From: Straminergon stramineum
Taxonomy: Eukaryota; Streptophyta; Bryopsida; Hypnales; Calliergonaceae
DNA: 64,000 nucleotides
Reading direction: 5' to 3'
Assembly (NCBI GenBank): GCA_963920665.1
Contig: OY987266.1
Coordinates: 18,836,248 to 18,900,247, forward strand
Positions 12,001 through 23,742 of the stretch are shown here, piece after piece. The position numbers and the translations under genes are program-made. How positions within the stretch are numbered: the first letter of the stretch is position 1; each line of letters begins with the position of its first letter. The notes under the pieces are model-generated. The model was not told the origin of the DNA and did not search any database. It was given only the letters and a program-made list of their open reading frames with translations.

Positions 12001-13905
12001 GCTGGTAAATGGTGCGCACTTCTTTACGTGACTGTGGCCGTTTTCACAGAGAGTGGAATGAAACGAATTTTGGAGCCCAGAGTAACGAGAATTCATTGAT
12101 GTTGACGACAAGAGCACTCAACCTAGATTCTGTATAACTGGTAGTATTCCATGCGACGTTTTGACATTTGTGATATTTTGTTGTGTTGGTAGGTCATTGC
12201 AAATTAATGTGCAAATCGCAGTCCATCCATAACATAGTGCACTGATAATCAGGATTTGCACCCGCATTCCCCCTAACTCCCGGAATCATTTCCTTTCCTG
12301 GGGGTCCGTTGTGTCATTTGAATGGAATTGCACCAACTTATTTAGCACTATTTCCACTATATTCTTGAATAGATGCTTTTAACTTTGCAAAAACAATGTA
12401 GATTTTTTTAGGGTCTGCATCAGCTTCCTTGTTAAAGAAAAACATGCCATTTACGAAGCATCGTGTGTGCTCTCTACAATGGATCAGATTTCGAGATTTC
12501 TTTTGGCTTTCATCCGCGTTGAAGAATTCTTGCTCAAGAAAGCAATCTCTGACCGAGGTTAATGATTAGAGACGAAGAAGGGAATGGCCAATTTGGTAGT
12601 GTTATTTACCTGTTTCGAAGACTCTCTGATTCGCGACTGGGTCTGTGAACAAATGAAAATCAAAGTAAGGAAGGATTTTTCGCACAAAAGCCACAGGAAT
12701 ACCATGAACTTGATCCAATTAAATCTGACTTCAATTTGCGCTGAGTGAACTCTGCAGTGATCTTTAAATTGGCTATCGCTTGCCACTGACATTCCACAAA
12801 GTTGAAAAAATAGTTGAGCTTGACTGCACAAATGGACTATCAATCGTGACAGACAAAAGAAATCGGTGCTTCGCCAGCATGGCCACCTCGTATGAGAATC
12901 GTACTAGCTTGCTTGTGCTTCACAAGTCACGACCTCATGTGGCCGTTAGAGCATGTAGCCCATTTTCTGAAGTAAGCAATATATTTGTAGTGATCATCAT
13001 TATAAACAGACAACAGAATGTTCTAGATTTCTTGAGTTTCAGTTGTCAAATAGCAAATGCGTGTGAACCTATGGATGAAAAAGAAAACCCAGAACTTTCA
13101 GATATTCTGAACTTTTACAGGGCTCTGAGGGCTCTGCATCCGCCTTCTACTGTGATGAGCCTCTCTGTCGTCTATGATAGTTCTTCATAAGTTGGCCAGC
13201 TACCGAGTCCACAAACTCATCCAATTGTAGTCGATTTAGGTTATAAATTTTCCTCTATTTATCGCCCTTAGGAATTTGTCATAAGGCAGCCGAATGCCTT
13301 CGATTCAGACTAAGTTGGGCAACCGACAATAGCAGCCAGCTTATTAGAGATAAACCTGTTGGGAACACGGCCAAACTATTCCCAGTAATATGGGTAATTC
13401 TGCCGGTTTATGTAGTTCATTATTGATTTGCAATTGAGCGGAGATGACCTAATCAATGCAGGAGCAGTATGAAAGCAGTCTTACTTGTTAGTCCTGGAGT
13501 TGAACCTGGCGGGGAGGGTCCCCGTGAACTGGTTATTTTCAATGTTGCTGTTTTGAGAAAACAATAGCAGAGTTGAGCCAATGATTCGAAACCAACTTAG
13601 TAAACCCAAGAAGAAGTGCGTAGCTAACATTTCTTTATAAATTAATTTAAATTAATTTTTTCAGATTATAAAAACTATGCAGGGGAAGCTAAAGGAAAGC
13701 CACTGACTGGCTTACAATGTCTGCATGTTCTTGGGCTCAGACAAAGTTGCAGGAAGGTGACCACTGAGCTGGTTATTCTGCAGATTCCGGTCCAGTAAGA
13801 AGAGCCCTGATCAGACTGCAAATTCTTTGCAGGGCAACTAAATTTGTTACGGTGTCAGGAAGAGGTCCCTGAAGCTGGTTGAATGTAAGATCCCTGGTAA
13901 TAAAA
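9052..13905 (-). pseudogene. SRF receptor-like kinase pseudogene (truncated duplicate)
   Basis: This is a decayed copy of the gene at 40817-49675. The last exon (9180-9052) is still open, with an in-frame 12-base deletion. The two preceding kinase exons are recognisable but degraded (10440-10560 and 10885-11075). The large kinase/proline-rich exon lies at about 11411-11972. Its splice acceptor is lost (AG changed to AA by a C-to-T on the plus strand at 11973), it has CAG changed to TAG shortly before the glycine loop, the loop's first Gly is Arg, and compensating indels scramble about ten residues near 11480-11520. The exon carrying the HRS/DCG segment is deleted, as is most of the transmembrane exon. 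Three LRR exon remnants remain at about 13500-13900. The signal peptide, SUB domain and first LRRs are absent. A functional product is not expected. Confidence 0.8.
9251..9538. mobile_element. MITE-like insertion with 28-bp terminal inverted repeats
   Basis: Near-perfect inverted repeats lie at 9265-9292 and 9502-9529 (27 of 28 bases; they read GTTAAATCCTCCATTCAAAT inward). The right copy of the segmental duplication lacks this sequence: there GTGTTCCT is followed directly by ACAATCGTC (about 41025), whereas here the two flanks are about 290 bp apart. The outer ends continue as weaker inverted homology to about 9251 and 9538. A target duplication is not clear (CCT on both sides, or a degenerate 7-9 bp one). 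It has no coding frame and lies just upstream, on the minus strand, of the last exon of the SRF pseudogene. Confidence 0.65.
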
Positions 13906-13915
13906 AATCACGTAC

Positions 13916-14190
13916 CTTAAGCTAAGTTAGAGCATCTGTAATGCTGTCTCAGTAAACAGTCCCTGTATTGAAAGGTCATTTTTTTGGAACCAACAACTTT
14001 TTTCCTTTCAAGGGGGGGCATGTACAAGGGCGACTTCGGGTCTTGGGCGACCTTGGGTACGAGGGTGACTTGAAGTGGAAGATTTTCTCCGTTGAGGGCT
14101 CATATGGGTTATCAAACTAAAATCTAGAGAATCAACAGTCAATTAATTGTACAATTATATAAGGAAATAGTTTAATGGTACTTTGGAGGT
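13916..14190. other. Short spacer with an inverted fragment of the 39.1-kb array family
   Basis: Between the end of the duplicated block and the LINE target site. At about 14018-14075 the minus strand reads as AGTCACCCT, GTCGCCCAAG and AGTCGCCCTT units ending in TACATGCCCCC, the same vocabulary as the short-period array at 39110-39510 but in opposite orientation. No gene was seen. Confidence 0.5.
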
Positions 14191-14204
14191 TACATGAACT
14201 ATTT
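14191..14204. repeat. LINE target site duplication, left copy
   Basis: ACATGAACTATTTT at 14191-14204 is repeated exactly at 35508-35521, on the outer edges of the LINE. The left copy runs into the T-run (A-tail on the minus strand), so its last four T bases are shared with the tail. Confidence 0.85.
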
Positions 14205-14322
14205 TTTTTTTTTTTTTAAACCTGGAGTTTATTCCAAGAATTTTGAGAACAAACGGCGGAAAGCCGAGGGCAAAAGCCTTGGAGAGAGAGAAAACCACCC
14301 TAACACAACACAAGAAAGCACC

Positions 14323-17300
14323 TCATTGCACAAAGGCCCCACAAGTGGGTTTCCTAAGATGCCAGGTGACAGCTCTGTCACGTCTAGAGCCAAAGAATGA
14401 GTTTCTAAGCCAGATGTTATCAAATTTCCGCAGGAACTTGTTGGAGCTACCTGGGAACTTTTCACAGAGAATGGAGGTCCGGTGCCAGGCCGTTCGCCCA
14501 TGATCCAACGTGGCCTCCCAGATGAGTTGTTCGAGTTTCCCCTGGGACCATGCCTCTTGGTTGAATACCCATGCATTCCTACCTATCCAGTAGAGCCAGA
14601 CTACTGAACCCCGAATAAGTGACCAGATTGCAGTACCATACCTCAATTTTTTGGGTAGGCTTGAGCCCAGCAAACATTGCTGCCAGGTGAGCTTGTGCCA
14701 AGTCCCATCAGTCTTTGGGACTTCTTGTGAGAGGTAGAGAATTGTTAATGCAAATTGCCAAGCCAACTGGCTTGGTGCGCACTCAATGAATCTGTGGATG
14801 ATGGTCTCTTCCATACCTCGATCATAGCACGTACAAGTGACATCGATCCCAGGGAAGAGCTGGGCTCGCCAACTGTTGACTGCTATTGCCTTGTGGATTA
14901 CTGCCCATAAGTAACCGGCCTCCTTTTGTGGCCGAGTATTGTGCCACACATCCCCCCATCGAGGCTGGTAGTTAACTGGGAGAATCCCATGCCACTTATC
15001 CGAGATTGACCTTCTCAGATGGGATCGGGACCGGATCAACTGCCTACCATTTTTTGCTGTGTACTCATGAAGCGAATCCCCATTAGCCCATCTCCAACGT
15101 CCTGGGTCAAATTGGAGGTCTTTTACTATACCTGCGAATAGGAGGAAGGATTGAGTCTTCGGGTTGGAGCAGCGAGCTACGGCCACTACCCGTACCCTTC
15201 GTAGTAGACCTTTGTGGGTTTCCGCTCCCGCCTTCCTGAGCCGCAGTATCAATGAGGGTTGACCAATTTCGAAGCTCGGTTGAACTGCTGCTAAGTGCAG
15301 ATCATCAATCACTCCCGTCAGCTGTGGTTGATGGTGTTTGGTCCGCTATACTGTTAATGCAGGCAGCGTATCCGTTGGCTCAACAAATAAGCCGAAGAAT
15401 TCATGCAAGTTGGTGACGTTTTTGGCGATCGTCAACATGTGTCTCCAATGGATGGGGATAGCTTCGATCATTCTTTGGTACATGGACCGCTCAGTTGGGA
15501 GTAGTTCAAACCTGATTTGGATGTCGTCCCAGCTCCTGAAGGCCTCTGTCGCTTGATTCCAAAGATCGCCAACTTGCTGCATGCCTTTCACCATGAGTAT
15601 CGTGGCCCGTTCTCTTGGCACCCCGAACGCATTTCCTATGTACTGCATGGTCCACCAGAGGTGAGTAGTTAACACTTCATTGCCATTGGACGAGTGTCGG
15701 CATGTGATCTTTGTGTTCAGTTTTCGCCATGCTTGGATAATCCTATTCCACGCCCTACTGCCCTTGCGAGCTGAGAATTTGTGGGTCAAGAACCACGCGC
15801 TTTCAGCTGGCCAGTTCCCTTTTCCCGTCGGCCTTATTTGGAGGAGGCGGTAACGGAGAAAGATCTGCAAGCTGGAGTTGCCGAGCGCCGTTGCTTTCAA
15901 GATCCACTTCGCTGTAAGAGTATGGAGAGCATCTTGAGGGTCGATTAGTCCCAGGCCTCCTTTCTTCCGACTGACGCAGCAGTCCTCCCACGCCACCCGG
16001 GCTTTGCAACTGTACTCCGATCCTGACCATTTAAAGTTTCGGAGGGTTGTTCTAATTTTGCAAATAACTTGAAGGGAGCCACCCCAGATGAAGATGAAAA
16101 ACCATAAGGTTGAAAGAAGAACTGAATTGACAATCACTACTTTGCCTGCGAGAGAAAGCCTTGCTGTTCCCTAGAAGTTGAGCTTCTTTTGAATTTTATC
16201 AAATAGGAAGGAATCTACATCTTCAGTGTTTAGATCTAGGCCAAACGGAGTACCTAGGAGTTTGGAGAGCTGTTTAGGTTCTGCCCATTGACACTCGAAG
16301 TGTTGGAGCCATTTGGGGGGAAGATTTGAGGAGAACCAGTATGCTATGCTTTTTGTCCAGTTGAGCTGAAGGCCCGCAGCTTTGTAGAACAATTCTAGTA
16401 GCTTTGTCAACCTACGCAGGTTGGTTTCTGATCCCTGTATCGTATAGTTAGTATCGTCTGCGTACTAAACGATCAACTGGTGCCCTAAATTAAAGGGAAG
16501 GGCGATACCTAATATACTCCTGTGGCTTTGGGCACGCTTGGTGGCAACATTTAATGCTTCTCCAACAAAGAGAAAAAGGTATGGGGCCATCGGGCACCCC
16601 TGTCGAACCCCTCTGGATACTAGAAAACAGTATGTTTCGCTGCCATTGATGCTCACCGTCGCTTCAGCTCCATTAAATAGCAATTGGCACAGGCATATGA
16701 AGCTCAAGGGGGTTCCCATTGCATGCATCACCTCCTAGAGAAACAGTTGACACACTGTGTCATATGCCTTCATAAAATCTAACTTGAGGAGGATTATGTC
16801 CTGATTTGACTCCTTAGCCTATTGGATTGTTTCATGAGTCACCAGCACATTGTCTAGAATATATCGCATTGGTAAAAATGCTGTTTGATCCTCGCTAATC
16901 ACGTCCGCCAGCAAAGGTTGAAGACGTCGCTGTAGGGCCTTGGCCACAATTTTGTAAGCTACATTCAAGAGGGTGATGGGCCGCTAGTTTGCCAATATTT
17001 CCTTGTCATTGCCCTTGTGGATGAGAGCTATCAGGCCCCTTGTGAGTTGAGCCGAGAATTTGCCATCCTCAATCGAGGCCTTCACCAACCTGTAGAAGTC
17101 GGGGCCGATAAATTCCCAATACTTTGTGAAGAATTCGATGGCGATGCCATTGCATCTCGGGCTCTTTCCCTTTGCCATTGCCTTCGCTGCTTCCTCCAAC
17201 TCTTTTGCGGAAAGTGGCCTGGACAAGCATTCTTGTGCTAATTGAGAGAATTTCGGAGGGATGAGTTGTAGAATTACAGCCCTGGCTTCTGTGCGCTCAC

Positions 17301-17408
17301 GGCTCTGTGCCGGTTCCGAGTATAGGTTGTGGTAGAATGAGTGGCAAATCTGTTTTAACCCTTCTTGCGACTTGATGGAGACTCCCATCTTGTTTTTTAA
17401 GCTGGTGA
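14323..17408 (-). pseudogene. LINE ORF2, distal part: reverse transcriptase and zf-RVT
   Basis: One continuous frame interrupted by six TAG stops (16984, 16819, 16735, 16465, 16171 and 15346, lowest base of each). Reverse transcriptase blocks appear in order: LIALIHKGND, then RPITLLN, LLKLDFMKAYD (motif A), RGVRQGCPMAPYLF (motif B), YADDT at 16450-16464 (motif C, catalytic Asp pair kept), GLQLNWTKS (motif D) and RLSLAGKVVIVNSVLL (motif E). The C-terminal third matches the zf-RVT region of plant LINEs, with a CTCYD...HRFIEC pattern near 14775-14850. In at least four stops the expected residue is Trp (TGG to TAG). The protein would have reverse-transcribed the LINE RNA at a nicked target. Confidence 0.85.
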
Positions 17409-17411
17409 TTG
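17409..17411. repeat. CACTA target site duplication, left copy (TTG)
   Basis: TTG at 17409-17411 precedes the CACTAG terminus and is matched by TTG at 31652-31654 just past the other end. A 3-bp duplication is the hallmark of CACTA elements. Collapsing the two copies rejoins the LINE reading frame (Thr-Thr-Ile-Thr across the junction). Confidence 0.9.
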
Positions 17412-19009
17412 CACTAGAAGAAAACACGCAGTCGCCCGACTGCGAAATTTAGACACTCAGACGTCGGATCCGACATCAGGCATGTCGACGTAGATGTCTA
17501 ATCACATCGCGTCTGCAAAAACAGGGTTTTGACATCCAAGAATTAGCATGGACAGCGGCATGCTAAGCACCGGACATCCAAAAAAACACTGGTCAACGGG
17601 TGCCAAAACTCTGCCATGTGGCTACAAATTTGGTGCCACGTGAGCACGGGCAGCCAGGTTGGCAATTTTCTCATCCATCCAATTTTGGTGATGTGGCATC
17701 TGATGTGTACATTGACTGGGGAGTCAACAGTAGGTGACGTGGCATCTTCGAATGCTGACGTGGACAATTTTGGTGCGTGGAGAAGCCTCTTCTGGAACTT
17801 TCTACATACGTCTGGAAGATGTCTTTCCAGACATCAAAATGTCTAACACGATGTTGTCCTAAACACAACTATGTTAACGACAATGTTTATGCGGAACATG
17901 CACTGCTGGTAAGCACGTCGATTCTAACGCCATTTGTGTCGTCTGAGGCTTTCACAGTGGGGAATTTGACATGGTTAAGGACATGTTCATGCTATTTTCT
18001 ACTAGACGTGTGGCGCGTTGGATGTCAACATTCACATGTACAACATTTTTACAAGTAACAAATCATTGTAGACAACGTGTGCATGCTTCGTACCAACGTC
18101 CTTGAAGATTGAGTTTGAGCATGGGATGTCTGAAATGACACTAACTAGTTAGGCAATTGACAAGCACAAGTCTGTGTAGACAATGTTCAAGACGTGTATA
18201 GGGCTAGGTTTAATGACATGCATGCATAGCTTTTGATGCTTCCATGTTTAGGGCAAGCTTAGATGTGATAGCAATGTGCAATGTGAGATGTGAATGAAGA
18301 CATGTTGTAGACTTCACAGACATTGACACTAAATTGAAGGGGTCTAGGATTATGTCCTACCTAACAACATGGTGCATTCCTATGTGCGCTTGTAGACACA
18401 CGTTTAGACATCAAAACAATGCGGTGCAACATTGCAGTGATCGTGAGGACGTTGAACATTAGACATTGTGCCCACATTTGAAGAGACCTAAACAACGCTT
18501 TGGCATGGCACGTATTTACCCAAATTGGTTTTACACTATATCAATGAATGACATTGCATAGCAAGAGAGCTTAGCACAATCACAATACTTGAAATACATG
18601 CACCACTCAATGGTCCTTTAGGCAAATAAAAAATACATGCACCACCTTTAGGCAAATAAAAAATATCATATTCATATACCGGTAAAGTGTTGCAAGGAAA
18701 AAAAATCTCCATGAGGAGAACAAAGCTTTTGTAAAAGGGAATATAGCACAACATGCCCCACAAAAAATATGATAGACACTAAACCCGTTAAGATAATCAT
18801 GAAATAGTGCCACCAAGAAGTTCTCACAATGTTGCGTGAAGCGTCCTCTATGTCTAAGCAAACATCTGAGCGTTGAAGGCAAGGTCTCCATGGACAAAAG
18901 GAGTCCTGCAAACAAACGCTCGACGTTAGTGACAATGGACAAACAGACAACTGAAGGCCTACCAGCCACATATCCATGCTTTTGAGAGAATCAAAACACA
19001 CCTCAATGG
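17412..19009. promoter_or_regulatory. CACTA left terminal and subterminal region
   Basis: A perfect palindrome, CGCAGTCG-CC-CGACTGCG, lies 16 bp inside the terminus (17427-17444). Beyond it, motifs of the form GACGTC, GACATC, GATGTC and AGACAT in both orientations are very frequent (for example 17460-17530 and 17810-17850). In En/Spm-type elements such subterminal repeats bind the element's accessory protein; that role is inferred by analogy. Small open frames here look like chance. It also serves as the region downstream of the minus-strand gene ending at 19010. Confidence 0.6.
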
Positions 19010-22000
19010 TCATTTCTTCCATGATGCTTCTCCTTTTCGGGGTTGCCCCCCTCCTGTAGGGGGATTCGGTTTGGGCACTTGCTGCATGGTTCCCTTCGTA
19101 ACCTTCATAGTGGTGACCACTTCTGTTGGCTTTGGTGTTGGCTTCAAGGTTCTTGTCACTCGATTGATGCGAGACGAAGATCCCTTAGATGGAAGATTTT
19201 CAACCTGATTGCACATAATACCACCGTACATACTATTAGAACTAAATGATAAAACACTATAATAAGAGAGAGATACAGAATGTCTAATACAATGTCTAAA
19301 ACAACACACCAATGTCTACCTCCCATCTATGTTCTTGTCAAAACCAACATGAGAAATACCTCTCGAGGGTTGGATTGCTCTGCCAAGGCAATAGGAGTAC
19401 CCTCTCCCTCGCCGGATGCAAGCTGAGCCACTATGGCATATGGATCCGCAAGGACGTCCACGGGAGCGCTCACGATGTTATCAACAAGCGTTGCAGGGGG
19501 GTTAAGGGCCACTCCATCAAGGCTGGGAGTGGTATCCACAGCAGCATCAACCTCACTCTGTTCGGGATCAATGTCTCCTGCGTTGTCCGGGGTATGGTCC
19601 ATCAAGTAGTCAACCTCAGGCTCCGCGTCCTCATCTACATCCACGCCAACGTCTGCACCAACTTCACCAGCCTGCACAACATTGGTTCTATCTCCATCAA
19701 CGTCACCTGCAGCAGTGTTGTGACTGTCAAAGACTTGGGGAATATCGGTGCAAACGTTGCCCTGCAAGAGCTAGTGCCAGGCCTGCGGGCATTGATGCAA
19801 GCATTTGATGCTATACACTGTCACGGCCAAAGGATTGCACAAGCAAACGGATCAAGTTAGTCATCTCAGCAAGACGATCTCCAATCTCTGATGTTGCTGC
19901 ACGCACTCCCTCGATGTCTTGGGGGGATGCATATCGGATGTTTGCATTGCGGAGCTCTTTTTCACGCCGGGCAAACTCTTCTTCGGTGGCACGCTGAAGC
20001 TCATCATCCTGGGGTATGCGTCCCAGTTTCAGAGTCTGCCAATTATACATCACAAGCTCATTGTTAGTCTAAAGAAACAATAAAGAAAACATAAGATGCA
20101 CATGTAGACATCAGTGAGGAAATAAATAGGAGGCCACTTGTCAACACCCATGCTTATACATGCATCATAACAACATGAACTAATGTTGGTAAGGACAACA
20201 ACTTTAGCATAGAAACATTGAAACATCACTTAGAGTGAAGCACATGTTACCAACTCCCCCATCAGACGCTTCTCTATGGACCTCATCTGGGTTTCCTTGT
20301 TGTTCTTAGACTTTGAAACTGCACGCATTTGCATTGACTTCTCTTGAGCCTTTGCTAATCTACGCTTTGCTCTGAGCATTTCCCAAACCGAGGGGTCCAA
20401 GCCCACGGGCATAGGCAAATCAAGGTCAATGAGCCTCATGAGGCTGTGGCGTACATTGATCAAAGTCTTCGTCACAAACTGAGCATACCAGCCTGGGTTG
20501 ATCTCAAGACCACCTTTAACAGTCCAGTCTAGTGGGGCAACAAAATCAAGTGAACTTAGAGTCCAAAGTACTGAGTCATATGATAAATTGACATCTTCCT
20601 CAACACTGAAATGTCCGAGACAACATGTGGACGTCTGTTGCACCAACACCAAAACGCAAACCATTACAACAACTCCAATGTCAATTAATACCTGCTGCCA
20701 CGCGTTCAAAGAACCGCATCTTGTCCTTCATTGGCTGGTTGCCCCACCCATATGCCGGGTGGAGATCCTTTGCAAATGACTTCACGTCATTTGCAAGATA
20801 TTCAGTGGCTTTTCCATAAGGATTGCCACGTCGGTCCACCTTCACTACTTGCTTATCCACCTTTGCAGTGTCCTCCTTCTTCATGGTCCATTTCACACGA
20901 TTCGAGGGTAGAGTTGGAGTTGGAGTTCGCTCCTTTTCCAACATCAGTGTGTCGGGATCATCGTCTGAGGACGAAGATGAATCCCTTTCCTCGTACATTT
21001 GCCTGTGCCATGAAGACCACAAAGTCAAACCAAGAACATCTCTGCTGCATAAAGACATACGACATCTTCATCGATGTCTAGAACAATGTCTACATCAATG
21101 TCTCATGACAAAGCCGGTGCTGGAATCAGTGTCTACTAGCAAAATTACGTTGAAGTGAGACTCACTTGACAACACCTCAATCAGCTGAATGGACTTCACA
21201 TGGACTCACGGTGTCATGCTACTACAGGCAAGCATTCTCTAAGAAAAGCTGAAATTGGAAACAAAGGGACAAAATGAAAGCACAAACTTGGATTTTGAGG
21301 GATCATCCGAGTCATCGCTGGAACCCTCATACTCCACTTCATCTTCTGGGTCAGACTCCTCCACCTCCTCTTGTGCCATGCACGCTCGGCGCTTCTTCAA
21401 TGGTGGACTCCTCGCAGCAGCCTTCCCCTTCCCCTTCTCTTGTTGGCGGCTTGTCACTTGCCACTTGTCATTGCCATTCTTGGAGTGCTTCTCCGGGGAT
21501 GAAAGATTCTGGACCACTTGACGTGGCCTAGCATCTGATGAAATTCCACGGCCATGTTGTGACTCTAGTCCACGCTTCATTGGCAATTTCAAATGATTTG
21601 GTGCCATTCTTGGTTCTGATGAAGGCCACTTCACAAAATATTCACCTGCTACCTGGAACAAACATGCCAAGAAAAACACCAAACGGGATCATTGTGACAC
21701 TTCCTAAACATCACCTATGGCGCCCGAAGCTAAACATGCAGCACTTCACATGACTGAGACGTCTATTACAACATCAGTCTCAACATCTAGACATCGTTCT
21801 AGGGTTCATTCACGTGACCTTCATATACTTCAAGATATCGAAAAGGATTTCAGTTCAAAAACTCGCAGAGACAAGGCAACAAGAAGACGAAAAAAAGTTC
21901 ACAAATGGAAAAGTCAATCTCAGCTCCAGCTCCAGTCAAGAGGGTGTCGACACGGCAACACGGTCATCGCTCGGACCAATGTCCAAAACATCATTGAGAC

Positions 22001-23742
22001 ATCCGTTCAAACGTCTAGGAAAACACTCTGCGGTCGTGACCAACCTCGAGGGTTGGATTTCCACCATCACCCAGGCGTCCCCAAAAATCACTGTAAAGCT
22101 GGATTTGATGAGGAAAAACACTCGCGAAGACAAGGCAACAAGAAGACGAAAAAAAGTTCACAAATGAAAACAAAAATCTCAGCTCCAGCTACAGAAGGGG
22201 TCCATAGGGTGTCAACAGGGCAGCAGGGTCAACGCTCAGACCAATGTCCAGAACAGCGTTGAGACATCCGAGAGGACGTCAAAGACAACACTCTGCGCTC
22301 GTGACCAACCTTGAGGGTTGGATTTCCACCATCACCCAGGCGTCCCCAAAAATCACTGTAAAACTGGATTTGATGAGGAAAACACTCACGGAAGACAAGG
22401 CAACAAGAAGACGAAGAGAAGTTCACAAATGACGACGTCAATCTCAGCTCCAGCTCCAGTCAAGAGTTGTTGTGGACTAAAACTGGAGGGTAAGAAAAAC
22501 ACTCGCGGAGACAAGGCAACAAGAAGACGAAAAAAAGTTCACAAATGAAAACAAAAATCTCAGCACTAGCTCCAGTCAAGAAGGTGTCGACAAGGTTTAG
22601 GGTCACTGCTCCGACCAATGTCCACAACAGCGTTCAGACATCAATTCAGACGTCAAAGACAACAGTCGGCGGTCGTGACCAACCTTGAGGGTTGGATTTC
22701 CATCATCACCCAGGCGTCCCCAAAAATCACTATAAAACTGGATTTGATGAGGAAAACACTCGCGGAAGACAAGGCAACAAGAAAAATTACACACCTCCCA
22801 CCGTAACGCTCACACCCTTGTGCTCCTCCCAGCGACCTTCACACCCTTGCCGCAACCCACGGTACGCAACCCGCAACCTCGATCACTCCATCACAATGTG
22901 GAAACTACGCTACCTCGCCCATCACCCAAGGCTCTTCCAAATTGCAAAGGCTCCTCCGAATTGCAAAGCTAGACAAAATTCGAGAACACAGAAGCAACAA
23001 GCAAGCACACTGCGAAAAAAGAGAAAACACTACGGTGTTGCTGAAGATATCTAAAACGAGTATTGTGAAACGCTAATGGATGGGGATGGATGAACGCCAA
23101 GACACCAAAGGAGATGAACATCATAATTACTAATGAAAATTTCAAATTTCGTCGCCGCCGCCGCCGCTCAGGGAGGAACCAGGCTGCGAGAGGGGGCACG
23201 GAGAGCAAGCTGCGAGGACGGAGAGGCGGACCGCGCGCACAGGGAGGAGGGGCATTGGCGGACCGCGCATGTTGGGAGCAAGCGCACCGGCGGACCGCGC
23301 TGGGAGCAGGCGGCACCGCGCAGGTGAGGGGAGCCAAACCCTCACCCTCTCCCTCTCTACCTCTCTTGACACACCCTACTTCTCTTAATCACCCTCTCAC
23401 GAAAACCCCGACACCATAGTGTCCAAACAATGAAGGTGTGTGGTAAAGAGAGTTTGTTACCTTCTTCTTCTTTGGAATTCGTTGCAGTGGTGTTGCAATT
23501 TCATTGACCAACTCACTTGGATTGTGTAGGCGGCTACTTCTACGGAGTTTTTGGGTGGATGCAGTGGGCGCCTCAGCTGCCTCCATTGTTGAGGTGAGTG
23601 ATGCGGCCACAACCCCCTCCAAAAAGTTCTTGAAAATGCTGAGACCTGCACTATCCCTGTCAAGATTATAATCTCCTACTGCTAAAGCTCCTTCTCCACT
23701 TGGAAACGGAAGACAACTATGCGCACCTGAGTGAAGTGTCAT
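19010..23742 (-). CDS. CACTA-encoded Transposase_24-like protein (second element gene, multi-exon)
   Basis: Exons supported by GT-AG signals and phase: 23742-23461 joined to 21652-21288 (phase 0), 21002-20692, about 20610-20251, 20068 to about 19817, 19761-19360 and 19204-19010 (TGA). Joins 1-2, 2-3, 4-5 and 6-7 are clean. The 3-4 join is one base out of phase with the best signals, and the 5-6 gap would be only about 55 bp, so either may hide a lesion. The protein has a Ser/Asp-rich stretch, then RGNPYGKATEYLANDVKSF, an alternating Trp/Lys segment, SVWEMLRAKRRLAKA, and LGRIPQDDELQRATEEEF, the pattern of plant Transposase_24 (Ptta/En/Spm) proteins. A predicted coiled coil, an acidic Val/Asp-rich exon and a basic Pro/Lys tail follow. 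The likely role is DNA binding at the element ends; this is inferred. Confidence 0.65.
21868..22790. repeat. Tandem repeat, unit about 260 bp, three full copies plus one short
   Basis: The block starting GACAAGGCAACAAGAAGACG recurs at about 21870, 22129, 22394, 22510 and 22768 (spacings 259, 265, 116 and 258). Each long unit also contains CTCAGCTCCAGCTCCAGTCA, a GACC...CAATGTCC stretch with GACATC-type motifs, and GGTTGGATTTCCACCATCAC. It lies in the predicted 1.8-kb first intron of the minus-strand element gene. Plus-strand open frames across it are by-products of the repetition. Confidence 0.8.
23140..23340. other. G+C-rich island inside the CACTA
   Basis: About 200 bp of very high G+C starting at a CGCCGCCGCCGCCGC run, with GGCGGACCGCGC repeated three times (near 23225, 23258 and 23292). 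It contrasts sharply with the surrounding sequence. It sits in the predicted first intron of the minus-strand gene, or could be a 5' regulatory part of it if the true start lies further downstream. No protein family was recognised in any frame. Confidence 0.5.

Larger units (their letters stand above)
6281..13915. repeat. Segmental duplication, left copy (partner 39726-47235)
   Basis: Direct duplication of a multi-kilobase block about 33 kb away. It begins at TGATTTTGAGGGTGGACTTC in both copies, stays alignable to about 6720 (40165 in the other), resumes at the last SRF exon (9052 here, 40817 there), and runs to about 13915 here and 47235 there. Most of the present 33-kb spacing is the later LINE+CACTA insertion and the 104-bp array. 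Relative to the right copy this copy has lost about 1 kb (between about 11140 and 11150) and about 0.75 kb (near 13190), and it has gained a MITE at 9251-9538. Confidence 0.75.

Noticed and set aside
11551..12099. A 182-codon plus-strand frame (and its counterpart at 43991-44593) rich in His/Gly/Leu
   Set aside because: It is the antisense of the G+C-rich SRF kinase exon; the minus strand has the real domain motifs.
19312..23419. Many plus-strand open frames across the left half of the CACTA
   Set aside because: They mirror the minus-strand exons or the 260-bp repeat and show no family features.
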